A stretch of 64,000 nucleotides of DNA from Candidatus Poseidoniaceae archaeon (GTDB lineage Archaea > Thermoplasmatota > Poseidoniia > Poseidoniales > Poseidoniaceae), in contig CALHIR010000001.1 in NCBI GenBank assembly GCA_938030705.1, forward strand, positions 124,001 to 188,000. The letters are read 5' to 3'. The translations under genes were made by a program, and so were the position numbers. The notes under the pieces are model-generated. The model saw nothing but the letters and a program-made list of their open reading frames with translations, was not told the origin of the DNA and did not search any database. How positions within the stretch are numbered: position 1 is the stretch's first letter; the number at the start of each line of letters is the position of its first letter. This document shows, piece by piece, positions 28,930-38,300 of this stretch.

Positions 28930-31377
28930 TCACTGAGACAAATCTTTGACCTTCTCAACGAGGTCCATTTTACGAAGCCGCCATACGCCGAAAGGCGTCA
29001 TGGCAACGGCGATGAGGATGATGCCTGACATCAATTGCCACGCCACACTTGGAACGATGTTCACCGGTACGAAGAATTGCCAGGATGAGAACGACGCTGC
29101 TAATCCGACCGCTCCTCCATAGGCAAACAAAACGCCGACAATCCCGCCGATGATGCCGATGAGCAGGCTCTCAAACAGGAGCATCGCCCCAAGATTGCGT
29201 GTGGATGCACCAAGAACACGTAAGGTGGCGAGCTCGAAATCACGCTCTGCTACGTTCATGATCATCGTATTGAACATGACGACGACCGTGAAAAGAAGCC
29301 CCAAATACATCATCGTCTGGAAAATCTGCGTCTGTTGGTCGAGTAAACTGTTGATGCCATTCAGGAGTGTTTGTCGTTCCACAATGCCCAACGACACCTC
29401 GCCTAGGGCAGAATCTACCTCAACATCATCCGGTAGTTCAAGGTAGATGGAAGTCGCATTGACGCCTAAAATCTCCCCCAAATCTTCCCGCAGGAAATAC
29501 ATCGTTCTCGCCAGTTCTGCAGTTGATGTTGCCGTGATTTCAACTTCGGTTTCGGCGCCGTTGAGAGTGACGGTGTGGCGCTCTCCAACGCTCCAACCAA
29601 GGAACGTCATGCTTCCCTCATCCATCATGACCTGGGGTGCCGTGGTGTCGCTCACCGGTGCATCCCCCTCCAAAAGAGAGACCGAACGCATGCCACGTTC
29701 GAATGAATCGAGACCTACAAGTGTGAATGTTCGTTCAATGTCATCGGCATCAGCAACCGAACCAAGGGGCATTTCGATGAGCATTTCATACTTGGCAGCG
29801 TTGCTTTCCGCCCAATCCACAACGGGTTCTTCTCCATCCGGCATGATGTAGACTTGCGCATCCCACGTTTGGTCATCCTCAAGAGCGCCGACCATGGTAT
29901 CTTGCAATCCGGCAGACATCATTTGAATCGAGCCAAACAGCATCAGTGAAATACCGACGGCGATGAAAGTCATGGTCAGACGAACCGGCTTTCGAACGCT
30001 TGAACGAATGGAGAGGCCAAGCGTTGTGGGCATCCACGAGGTCAGCTTCCGCAGGATGTTTGACCCCACGCGCATCTCGTTTTGGCCGCTCAAGACCACC
30101 AGAGGATCGAGGCGGCTTGCCTTCCATGCGGGGAATGCACCCGAGAAAAACACAACGAGCATGGTTGAACCAATGACGGTGGCGACCACGGCTGATGGAA
30201 CGGTTCGTTCCACAATCGGAACACCAACCAAGTCTTGGTAGAAGTCCAACATCCCATTCATGCCGCTCGGTCCTGCCAACGCCCCAAGAGCACAGCCGAT
30301 TCCACCAATCGCCAACGGAGCGATGAGGTAGCCAGTCATGAGCGAAGAGCGTTTAACGCCTAAAGTTCGTAGTACTGCGATTTCTTTGGCCTGACTTTGA
30401 ACCAGGCGCTGGAGGCTGAGAACAATGGTGATGGAGGCAATTGAAGCGATCATCACGGTGAAGGGAACGGTCGTTCGCTTGGTACCTTCCAAATCCTGTC
30501 GCATGACTTCAACGGGTTCGTTTTGCCCTCGATCTCGAACTCGGGCGTCCAACGCTGCTTCGGTAAGTGCTGTTTCAACGAGTTCTTTCACAGCGTCAAT
30601 CTCGTCGCCTTCGTACTCGTTGGTATCCGGCAAATCAAAGGACGGCGTTCCTTCGACATCCAGCAGAATCGTGTTGCTGGTGCCGATGACCTCGCCGGTG
30701 AGGCGAGCCATGCCTGCATCGGAGAGGTAGCCTACCACGAATTGGCCGGGCTCGGCCGGAAACAATTCGCCCTCAGGTGCCATGATGACGTGTAATGGAT
30801 GGTACCCGATGCCGACCAGTGTAAATTCAGCCGTCGCGTTTCCAGCCCCGATGGTCACTGAATCCCCTACACGGAGGTCAAGGGCTTCGGTCACGTGAGC
30901 ATCGATGACAATCTCATCGGCAGCGATGGCGGTCCTGCCTTCAGAATGGCCTTCTGGCATCCAGACTCGGTCGGCGTTGGCACCGTCAGCGATGCCGTGC
31001 CAGAGAGCGTTCACGATGCGCTCTCCGGAATCGTTGGTGTGGAACATCGCGCCTTGTGTCACAGCTCGCCCTTCACAAGAATCAAGCGATTGAGACACGG
31101 AGGAAGCATCCCATGCCGTTTCCAAAGCAGAACAAAATGAATTGACTTCTTCTGGCGTCCAAAGAGCGCTACGGTTGTCGATCCACACATCAGCGAGATT
31201 CGCCCCGTTTTCATCGTCGGCTTGCATGGCGTCGTACATTCCGCCGAGGTTGTGAGCGTAACCGCCAAAGGTGATGCCAGCGAAGACCCCGACAAACACC
31301 ATCAAAACAACGGCCAGAAGTCGTAATTTCGTTCGCCAAAGGCTTCGTGCGAGGCGCTTATTGAGTAGATTTGACAT
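28930..31377 (-). CDS. FtsX/MacB-like ABC transporter permease
   Basis: N-terminal TM and extracellular domain, duplicated FtsX modules (SLQRLVQSQAKEIAVLRTLGVKRSSL; NVAERDFELATLRVLGASTR). Confidence 0.85.
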   Translation of the reverse strand: MSNLLNKRLARSLWRTKLRLLAVVLMVFVGVFAGITFGGYAHNLGGMYDAMQADDENGANLADVWIDNRSALWTPEEVNSFCSALETAWDASSVSQSLDSCEGRAVTQGAMFHTNDSGERIVNALWHGIADGANADRVWMPEGHSEGRTAIAADEIVIDAHVTEALDLRVGDSVTIGAGNATAEFTLVGIGYHPLHVIMAPEGELFPAEPGQFVVGYLSDAGMARLTGEVIGTSNTILLDVEGTPSFDLPDTNEYEGDEIDAVKELVETALTEAALDARVRDRGQNEPVEVMRQDLEGTKRTTVPFTVMIASIASITIVLSLQRLVQSQAKEIAVLRTLGVKRSSLMTGYLIAPLAIGGIGCALGALAGPSGMNGMLDFYQDLVGVPIVERTVPSAVVATVIGSTMLVVFFSGAFPAWKASRLDPLVVLSGQNEMRVGSNILRKLTSWMPTTLGLSIRSSVRKPVRLTMTFIAVGISLMLFGSIQMMSAGLQDTMVGALEDDQTWDAQVYIMPDGEEPVVDWAESNAAKYEMLIEMPLGSVADADDIERTFTLVGLDSFERGMRSVSLLEGDAPVSDTTAPQVMMDEGSMTFLGWSVGERHTVTLNGAETEVEITATSTAELARTMYFLREDLGEILGVNATSIYLELPDDVEVDSALGEVSLGIVERQTLLNGINSLLDQQTQIFQTMMYLGLLFTVVVMFNTMIMNVAERDFELATLRVLGASTRNLGAMLLFESLLIGIIGGIVGVLFAYGGAVGLAASFSSWQFFVPVNIVPSVAWQLMSGIILIAVAMTPFGVWRLRKMDLVEKVKDLSQ

Positions 31378-31386
31378 GCCTTCACC

Positions 31387-32091
31387 TCACGCTTCTTCGT
31401 CGGTGGATGTCTGTTCATCGGAAACAATCTTTCCGCTGTCGATTCGAATCACCCTGGTGGCGTATTTCACCAAGCCTTCGTCGTGGGTGACAAAAACTGA
31501 GGTGATGTTTTCTTGCTTGCAGGCACTGACCAGGGCTTCCATGACTTTGTTGGACGTTTCCGTGTCCAGATTACCCGTCAATTCGTCCCCCAAAAGGAGC
31601 GTTGGCCGTTTCGCAATGCTTCGGGCGATGGCCACACGCTGTTGTTGCCCACCGCTGATTTCGCCGGGGAATCGATTGACTTCGGATTCAAGACCCACCA
31701 TTTTGAGCAGTTCCTTTGCTCTCGAGGGATCCTTCTTTCCTGCAAGCTCCTGAATGAGGAGGATGTTTTCAAGCACCGTCAGGTCTTGCAAGAGGTTGAA
31801 GAATTGGAAGACATATCCGATATTGTCTCTTCGAAACGAGGTCATTTTTTCAGAATGGTTCCGAGGAACCTCCTCGCCGAGGAAGGCATAGGATCCTCCG
31901 GTGGGGCTGTCCAAGGCAGAAAGGCAGTTCAGGAGCGTGGTCTTTCCCGAGCCGGATGGACCAAGGAGGATCACGCGCTCGCCTTCGTGAATCTCAAAAC
32001 TCACGCCATCAAGCGCTTTGACTACGCCAGCAGGGGTATCATAATGCCGCTCTAAGTTTTCCATTTTCAATAATTTATTCACTGTGTTCAC
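31387..32091 (-). CDS. LolD/MacB-type ABC transporter ATPase
   Basis: LLGPSGSGKTTLLNCL, ISGGQQQRVAIARSIAKRPTLLLGDELTGNLD. Confidence 0.93.
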   Translation of the reverse strand: MNTVNKLLKMENLERHYDTPAGVVKALDGVSFEIHEGERVILLGPSGSGKTTLLNCLSALDSPTGGSYAFLGEEVPRNHSEKMTSFRRDNIGYVFQFFNLLQDLTVLENILLIQELAGKKDPSRAKELLKMVGLESEVNRFPGEISGGQQQRVAIARSIAKRPTLLLGDELTGNLDTETSNKVMEALVSACKQENITSVFVTHDEGLVKYATRVIRIDSGKIVSDEQTSTDEEA

Positions 32092-32711
32092 CTTTTTGTT
32101 TCAAAGAGCAGTCTAAACATGTCAAAGCATTGCGCGATGACGTGGTTTTCATCCAACCTCTGGTGATTCATTTCTTGTATGAGCCAAATTTCGTATTCCG
32201 TTGACATACGAACGAGCACGTCAAGCGGTACGTCGCTTCGGATGGCACCGATTCCTACGCCGTGGTTGAGAATGGCCATGAGGTCGTTGTACTCAATGAG
32301 CCCCTCACATTCTACGTTTAACTTGCGAACAATGGGGTGGTCTGAGCCAAGCGATGCCACTTGTTGGATAAGCGCCATGAGGCGAGGATGTTGAAACGAA
32401 TTCTTCCATTGTCTCGACATCAATTTCTGGATTGAACTCCAATAGGCCTCATAATCGTCCAGTTTGGAAAACTCCCTTGGCTCAAAAGCCGTCATTCCCG
32501 TTGAACGCGATTCATCGATGAGACACGTTATGAAGAGGTCTTCCTTGTTTTCAAAATAATAGTACATTGAGCCTTTTGAGATGCCGATTTTTTGGATGAT
32601 TTTGTTATAGGACGCATTTTCATAGCCATGCGTTGCGAATTCATGTTTGGCGACATCGAGAATCCTCATTTTGAGAGATTCATCGAGCGATTCGAAGCGT
32701 GCAAGCGGCAT
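32088..32711 (-). CDS. TetR-family transcriptional regulator
   Basis: ILDVAKHEFATHGYENASYNKIIQKIGISKGSMYYYFENKEDLF; ATGA overlap with the downstream ATPase. Confidence 0.93.
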   Translation of the reverse strand: MPLARFESLDESLKMRILDVAKHEFATHGYENASYNKIIQKIGISKGSMYYYFENKEDLFITCLIDESRSTGMTAFEPREFSKLDDYEAYWSSIQKLMSRQWKNSFQHPRLMALIQQVASLGSDHPIVRKLNVECEGLIEYNDLMAILNHGVGIGAIRSDVPLDVLVRMSTEYEIWLIQEMNHQRLDENHVIAQCFDMFRLLFETKR

Positions 32712-32741
32712 TAGACCAGTCGGTCTGACCGGCCAGTCTAA
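32711..32741. promoter_or_regulatory. Near-palindromic TetR-type operator between TATA-like box and tetR start codon
   Basis: TTAGACCAGTCGGTCTGACCGGCCAGTCTAA; overlaps TATA-like TTTAATTTA (32739-32747, minus strand) and abuts the ATG. Confidence 0.75.
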
Positions 32742-32819
32742 ATTAAAGGCTCTGCCGGAAAAAACATCATCGAATCTCTTGGATTTGATGCGTGAAGTAG
32801 CATGCAGTGCTAAGATGAA

Positions 32820-32949
32820 TGGTGCCGGGAGCGGGGCTCGAACCCGCGACCTTCGGATGTCTCAGACACCACAAGGGGCTTGCACGTCATACGATCGCCT
32901 TGGAGGCTGCCCTATGAGTCCGACGCGCTACCAACTACGCCACCCCGGC
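32820..32949 (-). tRNA. tRNA-Met (anticodon CAU, elongator-like) with 54-nt intron (32859-32912) at 37/38; encoded CCA
   Basis: Acceptor GCCGGGG/TCCCGGC, anticodon stem TCGGA/TCCGA, loop CTCATA|intron|A, T-arm GCGGG-TTCGAGC-CCCGC; BHB helices CUCA/UGAG and GGCA/UGUC. Confidence 0.92.
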
Positions 32950-33071
32950 CTGTCCCGTGGGTGAGCCCTTCCCTCTTTGAACAAATCGGAAGAAAAGTCC
33001 GAGGGAAACTCCTCCCCGTTGAAATAAAAACAACCGCAGTGTTCTAACACTTGCTCGCCTCCCAACGGACC

Positions 33072-33980
33072 ATGGTGGACCTCAAAACGGCCATGGCGGC
33101 GGCACAAGCCGAGCGCATGAAGCGTGATGGGGCCAAGGGCGCAGAGAAGAAGAAACGACGCTCGGGGGCCGACCTCGGCATCGAACCTTTCGACCCCGTG
33201 AAGTACCACGGTAAGGAGCGGGCGGACACCGCCTCGATGTGGTTGGTCATCGTCTATGCGTTCATTATCACGATGATGATGCGTTTCGTGTTAATGCCGT
33301 CGACCACCCTTGACAAAACGGATGTCCTCTACATTTTGCCACTGACCATGCTCATTCTGATCCCTCAACTTCACCGGATGGTCATGCCGGAGCGATTCAA
33401 AGAACACTACACTAAGGGTACCTGGTTCAAGGCGTTCTTCCTGTACACGTTCACGTTCCTTTCGCTCTCCTTCCTCATGGTGAACCCACCGTTCGGGGAT
33501 ATCGTTGCACCTCAACTCGCAGACGAGTGGGGCGTGGTGATTGAACACGATGGAAATTACACTTTTGCCGACAAGGTCAGTGGTGTAGAAAACCAGTGGA
33601 CCCTTGAAGAAGGCCGGTACGTTCAGGGCGGGGCTTGGGTGGTGTTTGGTTTGGCCGACAACGTTGACGACACCGGTGCGAACGTGACGGTCCTCCACCG
33701 ATACCAAAACACCGAGGTGCCCATTGATTCAAACGCTTCCTTTTGGGACGAGCACGGCACAGATATTCGCACATGGCGAACCGCCGACAACAAATCAGCG
33801 CCTATTCTCCTTCCCCATGCCGACCTTGATATGCCCTTTGCCATCTACTTGGGCGAAGGTTTGGCGATTGGCGAACACACCATTGTCGTGGATATCTTGG
33901 AACAAGGCGACCCGTGGGAAAACACCCGCACATACACCTGGACGTTTACCGTTAATCCACCCGTTGCTTCAGCAGAGTAG
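33072..33980 (+). CDS. Membrane protein with extracytoplasmic beta-rich domain, unknown function
   Basis: Start MVDLKTAMAAAQ; three TM helices then a C-terminal Ig-like extracellular region. Confidence 0.65.
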   Translation: MVDLKTAMAAAQAERMKRDGAKGAEKKKRRSGADLGIEPFDPVKYHGKERADTASMWLVIVYAFIITMMMRFVLMPSTTLDKTDVLYILPLTMLILIPQLHRMVMPERFKEHYTKGTWFKAFFLYTFTFLSLSFLMVNPPFGDIVAPQLADEWGVVIEHDGNYTFADKVSGVENQWTLEEGRYVQGGAWVVFGLADNVDDTGANVTVLHRYQNTEVPIDSNASFWDEHGTDIRTWRTADNKSAPILLPHADLDMPFAIYLGEGLAIGEHTIVVDILEQGDPWENTRTYTWTFTVNPPVASAE

Positions 33981-34145
33981 GTCGGCATGTTGTTCAACGA
34001 TTTCATTGAGCACACGATCAATACGGGCTTTGTCGTGAAGTTCTCTTGAAATCCGTCGTTCAAGTCTTCTCCGTCGGGTGCGGATGAGCGGGGCGAAAAC
34101 CGTCCAACAAAGCGCATGTTCAACTTGCACAAGAACGTGGGGCAT
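33969..34145 (-). CDS. Putative small protein (58 aa), below the ORF-track cutoff
   Basis: MPHVLVQVEHALCWTVFAPLIRTRRRRLERRISRELHDKARIDRVLNEIVEQHADLLC; fills an otherwise unexplained gap downstream of rfcS. Confidence 0.45.
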   Translation of the reverse strand: MPHVLVQVEHALCWTVFAPLIRTRRRRLERRISRELHDKARIDRVLNEIVEQHADLLC

Positions 34146-34210
34146 GCTATGAGCATAGCACCACGGTACAGGTCCGTTTTGCTGACCCCTTCAGACAAAC
34201 TGAAAGTGAA

Positions 34211-35167
34211 TCAAACCCGAAGATGCTGGACGATTTGAGCGGTTAAAGCATCGAGTTGAATTTGTTCTCCACCGCCTTCTACGAGGCGATAATCAATTTC
34301 AGCCATCCACTCGGTCAAGGCGAGTTTTGAACGCTCACTGAGGAAATCTGCGCTGTACAGCTCACGGTGCAACTGGTTCACAAAGTCAGTGCCGGCCAGG
34401 CCAAATTGGTCCAGAAGTTCACGAAGTCTTCGACGGGCGACGTGAAAACCATCGTCGCGACATGCCATCAAGTACTGGTGGAGGGCTTCAGGTGGAGCGG
34501 TCGCTGAGGTTTCATAGACCAATTCACGCCCCACCGTGGTGTTGAGTGCGGCCGCCACCTGAAGGGCCGTCAACGCCTTTCGCAAATCGCCTTGCGATAT
34601 GCGCGTGAGGGCTTCCACTGCCCCCTCCTCGAGGGTCAAAGCCTCGAGTTCAGCCACATGGGTCACTTGAGCGGCGACATCGGCGTCGGAGAGTGGACGG
34701 AACCGAAACACGGCGCATCGAGATTGGATGGGTTCGATGATTTTCGAGGAATAATTGCACGAAAGGATAAATCGGCAAGTTTCCGCGTATTGCTCCATGA
34801 TCCGGCGAAGGGCACCCTGTGCGTCGTTGGTTAACGCATCGGCTTCATCGAGGAAGATAATTTTGAACGCTGCGCCACCGTAGGGTTGCGTTCGGGCAAA
34901 CTGCTTGACCTTGGTGCGAATACTCTCCAATTTGCGCTCGTCCGAAGCGTTCATTTCGAGGAGGTTTTGGCGATACGCTTCGCCGAAGATATCCTTGGTC
35001 AGGGCCATGGCGGCCGTGGTTTTCCCTGTCCCGGGTGGTCCAGCGAACAACAAGTGCGGAAAATTCTTGCTCCCAGCGTACGTTCCGAGCCGTTGAACAA
35101 CGGCCGCTTGGCCTTTGATTTGAGTCACCGATTGCGGGCGGTGTTTCTCGACCCAAAGTTCGCTCAT
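34211..35167 (-). CDS. rfcS: Replication factor C small subunit
   Basis: LWVEKHRPQSVTQIKGQ, HLLFAGPPGTGKTTAAMAL, IIFLDEADALTNDAQGALRRIME, SCNYSSKIIEPIQSRCAVFRF. Confidence 0.96.
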   Translation of the reverse strand: MSELWVEKHRPQSVTQIKGQAAVVQRLGTYAGSKNFPHLLFAGPPGTGKTTAAMALTKDIFGEAYRQNLLEMNASDERKLESIRTKVKQFARTQPYGGAAFKIIFLDEADALTNDAQGALRRIMEQYAETCRFILSCNYSSKIIEPIQSRCAVFRFRPLSDADVAAQVTHVAELEALTLEEGAVEALTRISQGDLRKALTALQVAAALNTTVGRELVYETSATAPPEALHQYLMACRDDGFHVARRRLRELLDQFGLAGTDFVNQLHRELYSADFLSERSKLALTEWMAEIDYRLVEGGGEQIQLDALTAQIVQHLRV

Positions 35168-35307
35168 ACTCTTCCTTCTCGTTGACGAGCCTCCTTCAAC
35201 ATTCGCATGACAAAAGAACACACAATTTCGGCAGTTTTCAACATCCTGGCCTCAAGGGCGCAGTGCGATGGAGGGAAAAGTCCCTATATTGGGGAGTGGT
35301 GTAAGGG

Positions 35308-38300
35308 ATGAGTCCCATGCGTAGCGTACGAATCCTTCGTCCCCGAGCCACCGCTCTTTTGCTCGTTTTCATGTTCATCTTTGCTGACCTTTCCCTTCCC
35401 CAAACCATGGAGGGCTGGTCCGAATTAGAAGACGAAACCACCGTGCAGCGGGCCGTTTCTTACCATGCTGTCGCTGCAGATACGTACATCACAGCAGGTT
35501 CCCCCTCCTCCACCTACAACACCTCAACCACCGGTACCCTTGCTGACGGCCCTGCTCAAGAGTCGCGTTTATTGCTTCGATTCCCGATGAACTTCACCTC
35601 CAGCGATACGGTTCACCAAGCCAGTGTGGCCCTGCAATGCACCACCGATGATCTCGGGCCGACCGAACTTACGGCCTACGTCGCAGCCATCGATCGCACC
35701 TGGAACGGCTCTTACGCTTCTTGGGTGTCGTTCGAGAACAATCAGTTGTGGGCAACCGCCGGGGCTGAAGGTGCTGGCGACCGTGGCGATTGGGAGCCCC
35801 CAACCACACTGACAGGGAACGGGACTCTTTCCCTCAACGTGACCACGCTCGCTCAAAACGCAGCGCGTTCGAATGCGGGCAACCTTTCTCTTGTCGTCTC
35901 GTCCTTCGGCGCTACGTATGACTGCGCCATGTCCGAGGCATCGAATGCCTCCAATCGCCCTCGACTCTCGATGGACACCACCAACAACACGGCGGCCACC
36001 AGCGGTGCAACCGTCTCAACGGACCTTCCTGTTGAAGACGGTGCGCCATGGATGAAAGCTGACTTCTTGCTTCAACCCGTCACCACACCATCTCTGTCCT
36101 ACGACCTCAACACCGGAACGGATGTTGAGATTCAACTGAGTAACGACGCCGAATGGCGCTCTGAAACCGACGAGGCATGGCACTTCTCGACCTTGTGGTC
36201 CACTTTTTCTTCCACGGGCACCTCCGGTGTTTACAACCTTCCCTCTTCCCTTGCGCTGGCCAATGGGACCACGATGCACATGCGTGTTCGGGCTGTTGAC
36301 AGCAACGATCAGTGGGGTGCTTGGGACAGCACAAGTTTCCTTCTTCCAACCCACAACGTGGTCGACAACGGCGATGGAACAGCCACCATGACGTTCGGTC
36401 CAACCGATACCGGCTTGGAACAGAATTTCTTGCAAGACGCTACCGTCAGCGAAACGAGCAAAACCATCACTTACGGCGACGGCTCAACCCTTGAATCCAG
36501 CATGACTTCGAGCAAGGAACGTTTGATTCACTTCAGGGCCTCGTTGAACCAACTTGGTCTCCACGATAACTTGACCATCGTCAACGCCGAAATGAAATTG
36601 GTGCGCTCTTCCTACTCTGGCGATCCGGTGGTTTCGGTTCACGGCATGGAAGAATCTGGGCTTTGGGCTGAGAATGAAATCACGTGGAACCGTATGTCAG
36701 CCAACGGCATCACATGGTACGATGGTGGACGATCCAACGGTACGGCCTCGCTGGCGCTCGTTGAAGGAAACCAAAGCAGCAGCAGTTTCACTTTTGACCT
36801 TGACCACGCCGTGCAAAATTACCTTGACGGTGGCGATGATGCCCCCCTCGACATGTTGATGGCGGTTCGTGGAAAGTACGAATCCTATACGAACGGTGAA
36901 GGTATCATTTTCCACTCTGCTGATGCATCGAACCCCAGCGATTTACCATCGTTCTCGCTGACCTATGAGTGGGGCAGCGGCACACCGCCCGCTTCGGTCA
37001 ACTTGACCGCTCCTGCCGATGGACTCGCCATTTGGAATCAGACCGGTCACAACCTTTCAGGAAACACCCAACCGGCGTTGAATTGGACCGTTCCTTCATC
37101 GGGCGAGGACATCATTTTTGAATTGGCGACTGACGAAGATTTCCGTCTACGTCAGCTACGCATCGATACCCGTGTTGACAGCGATTTCAGTCCCACCGAT
37201 GGCATCTTGAACATGACCGGGAGTAAAACCCTCGAAGTCGGCAACATGTACTTCTGGCGCATGGCCACGGTGAACAGCGACGACCACTACGGAGCATGGG
37301 TCAGTTCCAGTTTCCTCGTTTCATCTGCCGAGAGCACATGGTTGACCGGTGACCGCTACGAGTTCCGAATCAAGCACGGAAACGGTTCCCAAGACAATCA
37401 ATACCCCGAATGCATGGACACGTATATCGATAGTTCAGCCTCGAACGACAACTTTGACGGCGACTCCGAGATAACCATTGATTACAACCCAACCGGCGGC
37501 GAAATTACCGGCCTGTTGGGGTGCAACCTCGTGTCCACGCTGTTACCCAACGGCTACGCTGTTGAATCCGCTCATCTGTCTATGAAACTGACATCGACGA
37601 CGTTTGGAACCCCTACCATCGCCGTGTGGGAGAGCAGCCAAAATGATTGGGACGCAGAGGATGCGACTTGGTCAAGTTATGATGGTTCCAACGCATGGGA
37701 TACGGCTGGTGCCAAAGGTTCAGAACGCGGCTCGCTTTTGGACAGTGTGAGCGTTGGTTCCTCCTTCTCTGAGGGGGACAGTGTGGAATGGAACGTCACG
37801 CTTGCGGTCCAAAACGCCATGCGAGAAGATCGTCGTGTGGATTTCATCGCAGGCATACTCGGGGCTGGCTCCGGTGGCGCTCGAACCGCCTATTTCAGCA
37901 CGGCAGAAGATTCCATGGCCAATCGACCTGAACTGACCTTCGTTTATGTGCCAGGTTCGGATGCACTGCCATCCAATCCAACGCCTTCGCTTCCGGCCAA
38001 CGGCTCGTGGTCCATTGGTTCGGGCGTCGACCTGACGCCCATCGCTCAACCTGAGTTGGTTTGGAGTTTCACCGGTTCAATGGCGCTGACGGGTTTCATT
38101 GTTCAACTTGACACGCAGAGTGATTTCTCTTCGGTGAACAGCCTTACCTACACCTCTTGGAACGATGCAGGCTTTGACGTGACCAACAACACGTTCACCT
38201 TGCAGTCCGACCTTGATGATGGGAACACATGGTTCTGGCGTGTCCGGGCTGTTTCGGCGACCAACCAAATTGGAAACTGGTCGTCTTCCTATCACTTCCA

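Noticed and set aside
33845-34198. 117-aa minus-strand ORF in the rfcS/membrane-protein gap
   Set aside because: Overlaps 136 nt of a coding gene and lacks protein-like composition; an alternative frame (33969-34145) is more plausible
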